From CAYVSF01 sp046482855 (GTDB lineage: Bacteria > Bacteroidota > Bacteroidia > Bacteroidales > UBA12077), in contig JAWOEH010000046.1 in NCBI GenBank assembly GCA_046482855.1, positions 1 through 38,490 on the forward strand: a stretch of 38,490 nucleotides of DNA. The letters run 5' to 3'. A model generated the notes under the pieces. It saw nothing but the letters and a program-made list of their open reading frames with translations, was not told the DNA's origin and did not search any database. Position numbers and translations under genes: made by a program. Numbering within the stretch: position 1 is the first letter of the stretch; each line of letters begins with the position of its first letter. Below, in pieces: positions 8,287 through 16,657 of this stretch.

Positions 8287-9588
8287 TTAAAAGGATAAAG
8301 CAAAGCCAGTTTGGAGGGCAAATTCATAAGGCCGTGAACGCGTTTCAAACCCACGATTAACAGGTTTTACAAAAGAGGAAAAAGTGGGTTGTATGCGGAA
8401 TTCAAAACCTGTGCGCAAAGGGAAAGCATAAGCTATGGCAACAACTCCTTGCAAGCCCCAACGCGAAAGATTCTCCGCTTCAGCCATCTTCTGCCGCTCT
8501 CCCTGGTGTTTTAACGACAAACTATTACCAATTAACAAGCTCATATTCATACCTGCAACCACTTCAACGTGTCCTTTATGGGCTTTCCCTAAAACGCGAT
8601 ACTGAAAATGCAGCGGAAAAGAGACATAATGGTACACTTGTTCCACCTTGTTGTCGAGTTGCAGGAATGCATCGGAATTATTGTTTAAGTTGAATTTATT
8701 GCGGGAAGCATAATCCAGCCGTACATGCACATTATCTTCAAGGAAATAACCTGTATTTACAGCAATAGGTCCCGAGGAAGATAAAAGTTGGTACTGGTTA
8801 TCAGGCACCATTCCCAGCGTTTGATAGGCTTCGTTTACAAAAGCATTCAGATGATTCAGCTGCTGCCCCATCCGGTGATAGGCAACTCCCGATTTAACCG
8901 ACAGGCGAGAGGAGAGTTGATAGCTCAGGTGAACGCCTCCGGCATAAGAGGCCAGCCCTTGCTCAACCCCATTATAAAAGCGCACTTGTTGGTCAACTGT
9001 TCCCGTGGCACTGGAAAGAAAACGATACGAATAAGTGGGTGCCACATACCCCGACAACTTTAATCGCCGCTTATCGAGTAAGGGAAGTCGTTGAGGTTCA
9101 TCCTTAGTGGGCAATTGACTGGGTTCGGTTGTTGCTAAAAAAGCTTTTGGGGACGATCCGGTTTGAAATTGCATGGGCGCCCTGCGAAACAACGGCGCTA
9201 TAGGAGTGGATCGTACAGAACCCTCTTTTTCTCTGACGAAGGGCGCTGTTGCTTTTAATGAGGTAACTGCCACAACAGATTCTGCAGCTTTTGTATCCGG
9301 GATAAAATTCTGTAGCAAACGTCTTTCTTCTTGATAGTGTGCACGCTTTAGCTGACCAATTGATTGCTGCGTAGAAGCAAAATCAGGAGAAGGGCCCACA
9401 AGCCACCACAAGGAAAACCCGATAATCAATACCACCGAAGCGGCTGCGCTCAACCAGGCAATGCGCTTCCGGCGTAACCGGCTCCGTCGCCCCGAAAGCT
9501 CCATTGCAACATTGGCCCATACCTCATCTCCCGGCACCTGCTTATAAGTAGCCAACTGTTGTTTAAATATGTCGTCCATTCGTTTCAT
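8287..9588 (-). CDS. Anchored anti-sigma-like protein with C-terminal beta-barrel domain
   Basis: A 433-residue protein 6 bases downstream of the ECF sigma factor. Residues 1-42 are cytosolic, with a KQVPGDEVWANVAMEL helix and an arginine-rich stretch. Residues 43-65 form one transmembrane helix, about 66-170 a low-complexity periplasmic linker, and 180-433 a strand-rich region ending in phenylalanine, as outer-membrane barrels do. The N-terminal pattern resembles the short anti-sigma heads of Bacteroidota proteins encoded beside ECF factors. The seen facts are the position and the segment order; sigma binding is inferred. A protein crossing the inner membrane while also carrying a barrel would be unusual, so the barrel-like part may instead be a periplasmic sensor. 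Confidence 0.75.
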   Translation of the reverse strand: MKRMDDIFKQQLATYKQVPGDEVWANVAMELSGRRSRLRRKRIAWLSAAASVVLIIGFSLWWLVGPSPDFASTQQSIGQLKRAHYQEERRLLQNFIPDTKAAESVVAVTSLKATAPFVREKEGSVRSTPIAPLFRRAPMQFQTGSSPKAFLATTEPSQLPTKDEPQRLPLLDKRRLKLSGYVAPTYSYRFLSSATGTVDQQVRFYNGVEQGLASYAGGVHLSYQLSSRLSVKSGVAYHRMGQQLNHLNAFVNEAYQTLGMVPDNQYQLLSSSGPIAVNTGYFLEDNVHVRLDYASRNKFNLNNNSDAFLQLDNKVEQVYHYVSFPLHFQYRVLGKAHKGHVEVVAGMNMSLLIGNSLSLKHQGERQKMAEAENLSRWGLQGVVAIAYAFPLRTGFEFRIQPTFSSFVKPVNRGFETRSRPYEFALQTGFALSF

Positions 9589-9594
9589 TGCCCT

Positions 9595-10146
9595 CTATCC
9601 TATTTGCTCTTTCACCTGGTAGTACGCCCGTACTTTCTCTTTTAAAATTTCGCGTGCACGCGAGAGGTTCGATTTTGAGGTGCCCTCCTTTATGCCCAAC
9701 ATCGCACATATTTCTTTATGCGAATAGCCTTCAATAGCATACAAGTTAAATACCATCCTGTATTGCGGGGTAAGCTCCTGAATCATAGCCATCAAATCCT
9801 TAGCCGCCAGCTCTTGGAATACGGTAGCGTCCTCCGGTGCATCGTAATCTTCAAGGGGATAAGCCTGTAAGGAGTGTAAGTACCCTTTACTTCGAAATCG
9901 TTCCAGTGCTGTGTTTACCACAATGCGCCGCATCCAACCTTCCAAACTCCCTTTGAAGTGAAATTGATCAAGTTTAGTAAAGATCTTCACAAAGCCATCC
10001 TGTAAAATATCCTGTGCTTCCTGTGAATCTTTTGCATACCGCAGACATACACCATATAGTTTATCAGCATACAGGTAATAAAGTTTATGCTGAGCCACGG
10101 TGTCATTTCTCAGACAAGATTTTACAAGTTTCTTTAAATCCTCCAA
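9595..10146 (-). CDS. ECF-type RNA polymerase sigma factor
   Basis: A sigma-70 family factor of about 183 residues. Region 2 is seen in YADKLYGVCLRYAKDSQEAQ followed by DILQDGFVKIF and the GWMRRIVVNTALERFR segment. Region 4 is the helix-turn-helix around GYSHKEICAMLGIKEGTSK with SNLSRAREILK. No in-frame ATG lies near the N-terminus. I place the start at a TTG at 10146 (M-EDLKKLVKSC), because a further upstream TTG at 10191 overlaps a consensus -7 box and would lie upstream of the transcript. The start is therefore uncertain by 15 codons. It probably controls, and is held in check by, the adjacent anchored barrel protein. Confidence 0.92.
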   Translation of the reverse strand: MEDLKKLVKSCLRNDTVAQHKLYYLYADKLYGVCLRYAKDSQEAQDILQDGFVKIFTKLDQFHFKGSLEGWMRRIVVNTALERFRSKGYLHSLQAYPLEDYDAPEDATVFQELAAKDLMAMIQELTPQYRMVFNLYAIEGYSHKEICAMLGIKEGTSKSNLSRAREILKEKVRAYYQVKEQIG

Positions 10147-10188
10147 AAGATACCTCTGTTGGTTCGCGCTATGATTAAGTACAATATA

Positions 10189-10196
10189 CAAATTTA
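10189..10196 (-). promoter_or_regulatory. -7 promoter box for the sigma factor gene (TAAATTTG)
   Basis: The minus strand reads TAAATTTG, matching TAnnTTTG, about 43 bases before the preferred TTG start of the ECF sigma gene. No clean -33 TTTG is seen at 17-23 bases upstream. If used, transcription would begin near 10183, inside the longest possible reading frame. Confidence 0.4.
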
Positions 10197-10358
10197 CCAG
10201 AATTAACGAAACATTAGTAAAATCTTCCTGAAATCATTTCCAAGATGAAAGAACGCCTTAAAACGTTGCGCAATAAAAGAGAAAAAGAAAATTTTTCTCA
10301 AGGGCGCAACCATTTCCTAACGTTTTTCGTCTTGAGGGCGATAAAGAGACGAAGAGCC

Positions 10359-11483
10359 ATGCAAAAACGAGCGCGAACAGGAATCCTGATCCTACTAATA
10401 GCTTTAAGTAGTTGTCAGGACAACATGAATGATATAACGGACTTTAACATCCGTAGTGAGGATGAAGATCTTATCGAAGCAATCAACTCCTTTGGCTTTT
10501 CTGTATTAACTCAGCAGGCAACAGCACAACAGAGCGGAACAATAGTCCCCCTGAACCATTTTCAGCTAATGGGGATATTATTGAACGCCTCGGAGGAACC
10601 ATGGCACCATGAGATGCTGTCAACTTTGGCTCTCCCCGGCACAGAAAAAGACGAAATAAACAACTCCTTGAAACGCATATTGGAAACCCTGCGCAAAAAA
10701 GAGGCTGCCTTTGCAAGTACAATTTGGTATAAGAACAACATTGTATTGGAGAATGATTTCATGGAGAGCACCACATTCTTCTTTAATACAGAGTTTTACG
10801 CGCACAGCTTCAACGAAACAATTACGCAGGAGGTAGAAAGTCAGCTAAAACTTCCGGAAAATACAAACCAACAGCTCTCTCTTGAGCAAGTCCTTGAGGA
10901 AAAGAGAGGTATTCTGGCACTTCACTTTAGCAGTTCAATACATCCTCAAGGCACGGCTGTTATCGACTCAATGCTCTTCAGTGCTCCTGCGGCGACGCTT
11001 CGCTTGCCCTCCATAGCAATAACAACCGAAGGCCGGTATTTCGGCAATGAGCAATTCCACTTTATCGAGATACCTACCACAATAGCAGATGTCGTTATCA
11101 ACCTGGTTATCCCAAAGCAAACGGATAATGCGGCGGAAGTGCTTAGCTCCCTTACACCGGAGCAATGGGCAAATTGCCGCAGGGAAAGTACGGAAGAAGC
11201 CTACAACCTGGAAGTTCCTGATTTCAGCTCCGATTCTTTACACGCAACAAACAAAATGATTCCGGACATGGGAACAACTCTGATAAGTGAAGCTATGCCC
11301 ACGATGGACTCAAGCCAGGTAGCCATCCTCTCGCATATAAGGTTACAGATGACCACAGGTAAGGAAAAAAAGACTCGCTCTGCCAAACGCATGGTCGTAG
11401 CCGACAAGCCCTTCGCCTATGTGATGTATGAGAAGAAATCCAATTGCATCCTTGTCGGGGGTACGTTTTTTGCCAGTCACTAA
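10359..11483 (+). CDS. Serpin-like lipoprotein with shortened reactive-centre loop
   Basis: A 374-residue protein from the ATG at 10359. An earlier in-frame start at 10245 would put 38 basic residues before the signal peptide, so it is rejected. The lipobox ALSSC gives lipid-modified Cys19. The body matches the serpin fold distantly: NSFGFSVLTQQ for helix A, and a clear C-terminal ADKPFAYVMYEKKSNCILVGG at about 348-368, the counterpart of the serpin ADRPFLF...I(L)FMG motif. The stretch from strand 5A to that motif (about 331-345) is lysine/arginine-rich and much shorter than a normal reactive-centre loop, with no small-residue hinge. It is therefore probably not an inhibitory serpin. It is divergent from the ECF sigma gene and followed after 20 bases by a small membrane protein gene. 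Confidence 0.8.
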   Translation: MQKRARTGILILLIALSSCQDNMNDITDFNIRSEDEDLIEAINSFGFSVLTQQATAQQSGTIVPLNHFQLMGILLNASEEPWHHEMLSTLALPGTEKDEINNSLKRILETLRKKEAAFASTIWYKNNIVLENDFMESTTFFFNTEFYAHSFNETITQEVESQLKLPENTNQQLSLEQVLEEKRGILALHFSSSIHPQGTAVIDSMLFSAPAATLRLPSIAITTEGRYFGNEQFHFIEIPTTIADVVINLVIPKQTDNAAEVLSSLTPEQWANCRRESTEEAYNLEVPDFSSDSLHATNKMIPDMGTTLISEAMPTMDSSQVAILSHIRLQMTTGKEKKTRSAKRMVVADKPFAYVMYEKKSNCILVGGTFFASH

Positions 11484-11503
11484 TAATATTTAAGAGAACA
11501 GTT

Positions 11504-11680
11504 ATGCAACGCACGGAACAAAAGAAACACAAATTAGCCCTATCGCTCAATTCGGGAGTGATTGTTATTTTTGTATTGGTTACCCTTATTTTTCTGCTTG
11601 CACTGAAAACAAGCAATTACAGCAAAGCTGTTTTTTCCAACCCCTCCGGGCAAGCTCTGACAAAAACCATGGGCAATTGA
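11504..11680 (+). CDS. Small single-pass membrane protein
   Basis: A 58-residue product of unknown function: a basic N-terminus (RTEQKKHK), one hydrophobic helix of about 21 residues (roughly 17-35, VIVIFVLVTLIFLLAL), and a short polar tail ending KTMGN. The ATG lies 20 bases after the serpin-like gene's stop on the same strand, and a strong hairpin follows, so the two probably share a transcript. Its small size leaves some doubt that it is translated, but the helix and tight placement favour a real gene. Confidence 0.6.
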   Translation: MQRTEQKKHKLALSLNSGVIVIFVLVTLIFLLALKTSNYSKAVFSNPSGQALTKTMGN

Positions 11681-11706
11681 TGAACTCCTGTTTTTCTTAA
11701 CAAAAA

Positions 11707-11737
11707 AGCGAAGGCATACAAATGGCATGCCTTCGCT
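11707..11737. terminator. Bidirectional intrinsic terminator
   Basis: A perfect 11-bp stem, AGCGAAGGCAT (11707-11717) with ATGCCTTCGCT (11727-11737), around a 9-base loop. A run of A precedes it and a T-rich tract (TTTATTTT) follows shortly after, so it can serve both the small membrane protein gene on the plus strand and lpdA on the minus strand, which converge here. Confidence 0.85.
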
Positions 11738-11761
11738 ACGTTTATTTTCAGTTACGAAGTT

Positions 11762-13153
11762 TTATAAATGAATCACTTCATCGTAGGCTGCTGCAGCTGC
11801 CTCCATTATAGCTTCTGACATGGTGGGGTGTGGATGTACCGACTTAATCATCTCATGCCCGGTAGTCTCTAACTTTCGGGCAACTACCAACTCAGCAATC
11901 ATTTCGGTAACATTTGCGCCAATCAGATGAGCTCCCAGCAACTCGCCATATTTGGCATCAAAAATGAGCTTCACAAAGCCATCAGGCTCGCCGGCGGCTT
12001 TGGCTTTTCCCGATGCTGTAAAGGGAAATTTGCCCACTCTCACTTCAAGACCCTCTTCTTTGGCCATCTTTTCGGTAATCCCAACGGAGGCAACTTCGGG
12101 CGAGGTATACGTACAGGCAGGAATGTTGTTATAATCCACTGCTTCGGTATGTTCACCGGCAATTTTTTCCACACAGGCAATGCCCTCAGCTGAGGCCACA
12201 TGCGCAAGAGCCGGACCATGAACAATATCGCCAATGGCATAAACCCCCTCCACATTGGTTCGATAAAACTCGTCAACCTTTACCTTGTCTTTCTCCATCT
12301 CAACCCCGACTTCTTCGAGACCCAGATTTTCGGTATTGGGTGTAACACCTACGGCCGAAAGAACGATATCCGCCTCTTGCTCTTCCATGCCTTTTTTGGT
12401 TTTGATCTTCACCTTGCAAGTATCGCCTGAGGTATCCACCTCTTCCACCGAAGAATTCACCATAACTTTTATCCCGGCTTTTTTGAAAGAGCGGCCCAGT
12501 TGTTTAGAAACGTCCTCATCCTCGTTGGGCACAACGTTTGGCAAAAACTCCACAAGTGTAACCTTGGTACCAATGCTGTTGTAAAAGTGAGCAAACTCAC
12601 TGCCAATAGCTCCTGAACCCACCACAATCATGGTTTCAGGCTGCTTATCAAGGGTCATGGCCTTCCGGTAACCAATAATCTTTTTCCCATCTTGCTTCAA
12701 ATTGGGCAACTCTTTTGAACGAGCTCCGGTGGCCAAAATAATATGTTTGGCCTCAACCTCCTGTTTTTTATCATCGGCATCGGTAACTTCCACCTTATGT
12801 GGAGCCAACAATTTGCCGGTTCCATTAATCACCTCAATCTTATTCTTTTTAAATAAGAATTGAATGCCTTTACTCATACTGTCGGCAACACCCCGGCTAC
12901 GTTTTACCATAGCCTCAAAATCCGGTGAAATAGAGCCTTCCACATTTACGCCATAATCCTTGGCGTGTTTCAAATACGTAAATACCTGACCACTTTTCAG
13001 CAAGGCTTTTGTCGGGATACAGCCCCAGTTCAGGCAAATCCCCCCTAATTCGGCGCGTTCAACAACGCCTACTTTCATCCCTAATTGCGAAGCCCGTATG
13101 GCGGCAACATACCCTCCGGGGCCACTCCCTATAACGATAAGATCATAACTCAT
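11762..13153 (-). CDS. lpdA: Dihydrolipoyl dehydrogenase (E3)
   Basis: A 463-residue FAD enzyme that reoxidises dihydrolipoamide using NAD+ for 2-oxoacid dehydrogenase or glycine-cleavage complexes. Seen: the FAD GxGxxG motif (GSGPGGYVAA) near 9-18, the redox pair C40 and C45 in GGICLNWGCIPTKALL, the second nucleotide site (VVGSGAIGSEFA), the GDI motif (YAIGDIV), and the C-terminal catalytic H442-E447 in HPHPTMSE. It lacks an N-terminal lipoyl domain. No E1 or E2 gene is nearby, so its complex cannot be told. It begins 34 bases after the metal-transporter permease gene and could be read through from it. Confidence 0.97.
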   Translation of the reverse strand: MSYDLIVIGSGPGGYVAAIRASQLGMKVGVVERAELGGICLNWGCIPTKALLKSGQVFTYLKHAKDYGVNVEGSISPDFEAMVKRSRGVADSMSKGIQFLFKKNKIEVINGTGKLLAPHKVEVTDADDKKQEVEAKHIILATGARSKELPNLKQDGKKIIGYRKAMTLDKQPETMIVVGSGAIGSEFAHFYNSIGTKVTLVEFLPNVVPNEDEDVSKQLGRSFKKAGIKVMVNSSVEEVDTSGDTCKVKIKTKKGMEEQEADIVLSAVGVTPNTENLGLEEVGVEMEKDKVKVDEFYRTNVEGVYAIGDIVHGPALAHVASAEGIACVEKIAGEHTEAVDYNNIPACTYTSPEVASVGITEKMAKEEGLEVRVGKFPFTASGKAKAAGEPDGFVKLIFDAKYGELLGAHLIGANVTEMIAELVVARKLETTGHEMIKSVHPHPTMSEAIMEAAAAAYDEVIHL

Positions 13154-13187
13154 GATTCCTGGTTTTAACGTGTTTAATATTATTTAA

Positions 13188-14012
13188 TTACTGTTGTATG
13201 CGTAAATACAATTTTTGTAATGTCTTTAGAACAACAAAAAGCAGAAAAAGTGCAAAAATTATTGAGGCACCTGAAGGGATATCAAAATAGTATGCCCCCA
13301 ACAAACCTGTGAACGTAGCAAACATCCCTGTAAAAATAGCAATTAAGGCGATCTTGCCAAAGGAATTGGAGTAGAGACTTCCAATAGAGGGGGGAATCGT
13401 TAACAATGAAATCACCAAAATAATACCCACTACCTTAATGTTAAACACCAAGGTAAGGGCAACCAAACTAATCATTACATAATTAATTGTTTGTACCGGT
13501 AAGCGCAGTACTTTTGCATACTCGGCATCAAAAGCAGAAAACAAGATGGTGTAATAAAAAGCTGCGAAGACTAAGACAATAATCCCTAACAGAATTACCA
13601 ACAACCATAAATCAATGCCCGCTACAGTTAAAATATTCCCAAACAAATAGGCCATGAGATTAGGTGTGTACCCAGGTGTAAGGTATATAAAGAAAATACC
13701 GATGGCCATCCCCAGCGACCACCAAATTCCAATTACGGAATCGCGGCGCAATTCGCCCCTATTTACAAATAGCTCAATACCGAGGGCCGTAAAGATACCA
13801 AAAACAGCCGCCCCCAGAATAGGATGAAAGCCAAGAAAATAGCCTAACCCTATTCCTCCAAATGAACTATGGGTAATCCCTCCGCTCAAAAACACCAGCC
13901 GACGGGATACGATATAGGTACCAATAATGCCACAAGTGATGCTGGCCAGTATAGCCGCAAAAAACGCATTTTTTAAGAAAGTGTATTGAGCAATATCCTG
14001 AAGCAATTCCAT
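13188..14012 (-). CDS. Zinc/manganese ABC transporter permease (ABC-3 family)
   Basis: A 274-residue inner-membrane protein with about eight hydrophobic segments. The first carries the family's FLKNAFFAAILASITCGIIGTYIV-type start (only key parts quoted), followed by a VSRRLVFLSGGITHSSFGGIGLGY segment typical of ZnuB/MntB permeases. It forms the channel for the ATPase encoded 2 bases upstream. The metal cannot be fixed by sequence alone: zinc or manganese are the usual substrates. Confidence 0.93.
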   Translation of the reverse strand: MELLQDIAQYTFLKNAFFAAILASITCGIIGTYIVSRRLVFLSGGITHSSFGGIGLGYFLGFHPILGAAVFGIFTALGIELFVNRGELRRDSVIGIWWSLGMAIGIFFIYLTPGYTPNLMAYLFGNILTVAGIDLWLLVILLGIIVLVFAAFYYTILFSAFDAEYAKVLRLPVQTINYVMISLVALTLVFNIKVVGIILVISLLTIPPSIGSLYSNSFGKIALIAIFTGMFATFTGLLGAYYFDIPSGASIIFALFLLFVVLKTLQKLYLRIQQ

Positions 14013-14014
14013 GT

Positions 14015-14767
14015 TTATTCGTGTTTTTCAAGAACTGTATGAGGCACGCGTCCGTGTGTGATAAGTTGAATAGGACAGTCGTAAGCCGCCAGTTGGGTTT
14101 CGGTAATACGGTTGGAGTGGTGGTGATGCAAGCTCCGATTTACACAGGCTATAGATTTCACATAGGAAGTAATGGTGCCTATATCGTGCGAAACCATAAC
14201 GATGGCCATTCGCTCATTCAACTCCTTCAACATCTCATATAACTCGCCCTCAAACTTGTTATCGACATAAGTATTGGGTTCATCCAGAATCAACAACTCG
14301 GGATTAGCGATGATGGCTCTGCACAAAAGCACTTTTTGTTGTTGTCCGCCACTCAATTGCCCTATGGCTGTAGCTCCATAAGCTTCCATCCCTGCCCATT
14401 TCAATAGCTTATGAACCTTTGAGCGTTCTTCGTTGGTAAAACGACGCATAAAAATCCGCTTCCCATCAGGCATTAAACCACTAAGAATTGTCTCTTCCAC
14501 CGAAATCGGAAATTTTTTATCGATTTTGCTACTTTGCGGCAAGTATCCTATACGTTTCCCCTTACGCAATTCAGGAGCATAATAAACCTTCCCCTCAAAT
14601 GGCGACAGCAAGCCCAGCATGGTTTTCAACAAAGTGGTTTTTCCACCCCCATTGGGGCCTATCATGCCAATAAAATCTCTGTCGGTAACTGTAAAATCAA
14701 CATTTTTTAATATGGGAAGATGATTGTAGCCAACAGTAACATGTTTTAATGTAAGCAAAGTATTCAT
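14015..14767 (-). CDS. Zinc/manganese ABC transporter ATP-binding protein
   Basis: A 250-residue ABC ATPase. Walker A GPNGGGKT is at 37-44, signature LSGGQ at 138-142, Walker B with LDEPN at 161-165 (N where T is commonest), and the switch histidine in MVSHDIG. The C-terminal LHHHHSN and CPIQLITHGRVPH segment is typical of ZnuC/MntB-type ATPases. It starts 5 bases after the binding-protein gene and its stop is 2 bases before the permease start, so the three genes form one operon. Confidence 0.94.
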   Translation of the reverse strand: MNTLLTLKHVTVGYNHLPILKNVDFTVTDRDFIGMIGPNGGGKTTLLKTMLGLLSPFEGKVYYAPELRKGKRIGYLPQSSKIDKKFPISVEETILSGLMPDGKRIFMRRFTNEERSKVHKLLKWAGMEAYGATAIGQLSGGQQQKVLLCRAIIANPELLILDEPNTYVDNKFEGELYEMLKELNERMAIVMVSHDIGTITSYVKSIACVNRSLHHHHSNRITETQLAAYDCPIQLITHGRVPHTVLEKHE

Positions 14768-14772
14768 AGGGA

Positions 14773-15651
14773 TTAGTTTGCTAGTTGGGTTAAAAGGTGC
14801 TCCATGGCTTTAAACCAATCATAAGCCAATGGCTCAACAACAACCACTTCGGCATCAATTTCATCAGCCACAACTTGAGCCTTTTCAATGGGAAACTCAC
14901 GCTGGATAAATACATATTGAATACCTTCCTCACGTCCGGCTTGCACAATCTCTTTTAAATGTCCGGGTGTGGGCTCTTTTCCCTCAAACTCAATGGGCAA
15001 TTGCTCCAAACCATAATCCCGTGCAAAATAGGTGTAAGCCGGATGAAAGATCATAAACTTACGCTGCTCCATCGCAGCCACACTCGCTTCCACGGCTTTA
15101 TCCAATGAATCAACACGCATAAGTATCCGATCATAACGCTTCTGCAAAAATTCTTCATGTTCAGGCAGCAAAGCTACAAGGGCTTCATACACTACAGGTA
15201 ATTGCTTTTTCATTGCCTTGGGCGATGTCCAGACATGCGGATCCACTCCCTTGTGTACATGCGCTTCTCCTTCGTGGTGATGGTGAACATGCTCACCCTC
15301 AATCAAAACCACATCTTTCGACTGATCTACCCACTTCATTTGCGGATTTTGTTTTCGAAATCGATCGCCCCAATTGTTCTCAAAAACAACGTGCCCTATG
15401 GCCAGGTAAAGCTGCGAATGAGTCAATTGACGCATCTGTTCTGCTCCGGCGTCAAAGGTAGCCGGACTCGATCCGGGTGGGATCATGACATTAACCTGAC
15501 AAAGCGTATCGGCAATTGCCTCCACAAAAAACTTTTGGGGTTGAATACTTACCGTAACAACGGGTTTCTGGTTGCTTGTCCGGGTCTTTTGTGAGCAGCT
15601 CGAGGCGACCACCATCAGTGCAATTCCTGCAGTAATCAATAGACGTTTCAT
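14773..15651 (-). CDS. Metal ABC transporter substrate-binding lipoprotein (ZnuA-like)
   Basis: A 292-residue cluster A-I binding protein. The lipobox gives lipid-modified Cys19 (VVASSC). Metal-ligand candidates are H87 (IGHVVFE), H139 (DPHVW), H203 (IFHPAY) and a C-terminal acidic residue near EPLAYDWF. A histidine-rich loop at 121-133 (HVHHHHEGEAHVH) points to zinc rather than manganese. The position that usually supplies the first histidine (as in PHxYEP) reads SPATFDAG, without histidine. This is the first gene of the importer operon, with a -7-like box about 65 bases upstream. Starvation control by a Fur/Zur protein is expected, but I see no operator I can name. Confidence 0.93.
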   Translation of the reverse strand: MKRLLITAGIALMVVASSCSQKTRTSNQKPVVTVSIQPQKFFVEAIADTLCQVNVMIPPGSSPATFDAGAEQMRQLTHSQLYLAIGHVVFENNWGDRFRKQNPQMKWVDQSKDVVLIEGEHVHHHHEGEAHVHKGVDPHVWTSPKAMKKQLPVVYEALVALLPEHEEFLQKRYDRILMRVDSLDKAVEASVAAMEQRKFMIFHPAYTYFARDYGLEQLPIEFEGKEPTPGHLKEIVQAGREEGIQYVFIQREFPIEKAQVVADEIDAEVVVVEPLAYDWFKAMEHLLTQLAN

Positions 15652-15715
15652 GTACGTTCAGGGTTTAGCGTAAAAAAGGATTATCAATAGTTTAATTTAG
15701 AATCATTAAAAATAG

Positions 15716-15723
15716 CAAAAGTA
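15716..15723 (-). promoter_or_regulatory. -7 promoter box for the metal importer operon (TACTTTTG)
   Basis: The minus strand reads TACTTTTG, fitting TAnnTTTG, about 65 bases upstream of the binding-protein start. The surrounding sequence is very AT-rich. No -33 TTTG stands at the expected distance, and no clear dyad for a metal repressor overlaps it. Confidence 0.4.
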
Positions 15724-15942
15724 TAAAAATATTTCTGTTTTCCGAATGTAAAAGATAAACAGTCAAAAAGCGTAAATGTTGCAGGGTACCATCTAATCAT
15801 AAAACAATGCGGTTGATTGATCACCGGAGCAAATTTCCATTTGCGTGTAATAAAAGGGCAAAATAGGTGTCATAAAAATAGCTTAAGCCAAATTTTAAGA
15901 ATAATACACCCTCAAATTACAAAAAATGCGATACGAACTACT

Positions 15943-16578
15943 ATGAAACGCTCTTCAATCAACTTTTTAATCGACTATCTCCTGGCCTTTTGTTTTTGCG
16001 CCATGGGGGGTGTCGGGATTTTGCTTCTTACAGCTGTACCTCCCACGCGAATAATGCGGGAAGAAACAATTTTTAGTGAACGTGCCATATTATGGGGGCT
16101 GGACAGACACCAGTGGGGCTTTATTCACCTCACCCTGGCTCTCCTGGTTCTTTTCTTACTGGTTCTACACCTCTATTTTCATTGGTCACAAATAAAATGC
16201 CTTTACCGACGATGGACCGACAGACATCCAGTTAAGCAGTTCGTATTGGGACCTCTGTTTTTACTTACCTGCATTGCCTTATTGGGGATTCCCTGTTTCT
16301 TAAAACCATCGGCACCTTATCCGGTAGCCTCGAAACCCTCCCTACTAAACCCAGAAGGCTCCTACAGTAACGAGGGAGTGGATGCATCTGCAGAGCCTTG
16401 GCAAGACAACTCCAACAAACCAAGCCAACCAAGCCGGAACAAAAAGAAGGACACCGCAACTACTTATCATTCTGAGCAAAGAGAACCGGGGACGCCCTAC
16501 AATGGGTATAAAAACGAAGAAAAACCCCGCAGACATTTGAACCGAAAAAAGAGGAAGCTGGAAAAGTCTCAGTACTAA
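15943..16578 (+). CDS. DUF4405-type membrane protein with charged C-terminal tail
   Basis: A 211-residue protein from the ATG at 15943. An earlier in-frame ATG at 15817 would add 42 residues without membrane character. Three hydrophobic helices are visible: about 7-35, the segment with DRHQWGFIHLTLALLVLFLL and HLYFHW (about 58-85), and about 100-118. The DRHxWGxIH...LHLxxHW pattern is that of DUF4405 proteins, which resemble di-haem cytochrome b membrane modules; the histidines could bind haem. The last 90 residues are hydrophilic, Pro/Ser/Lys-rich and end in a basic KKRKLEKSQY-like tail. Function unknown. It stands alone between divergent and convergent neighbours. Confidence 0.78.
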   Translation: MKRSSINFLIDYLLAFCFCAMGGVGILLLTAVPPTRIMREETIFSERAILWGLDRHQWGFIHLTLALLVLFLLVLHLYFHWSQIKCLYRRWTDRHPVKQFVLGPLFLLTCIALLGIPCFLKPSAPYPVASKPSLLNPEGSYSNEGVDASAEPWQDNSNKPSQPSRNKKKDTATTYHSEQREPGTPYNGYKNEEKPRRHLNRKKRKLEKSQY

Positions 16579-16585
16579 AACAGCA

Positions 16586-16610
16586 CTGCCGGACGCTTTG
16601 CGCCCGGCAG
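16586..16610. terminator. Hairpin between convergent genes
   Basis: CTGCCGG (16586-16592) pairs with CCGGCAG (16604-16610). Inside, CGC pairs with GCG around a TTT loop, with one A/C mismatch. It sits between the stops of the DUF4405-type gene and fhs. No strong T-run follows on the plus strand; on the minus strand a short TGTTTTAG follows. It is probably a shared, modest terminator. Confidence 0.55.
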
Positions 16611-16657
16611 CCCCATAATGAAAAAGTTTAGCCTAAAAAATTCATGCACTATTCTGC

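Noticed and set aside
10245..10358. N-terminal extension of the serpin-like protein
   Set aside because: It would place 38 highly basic residues before a standard lipoprotein signal peptide.
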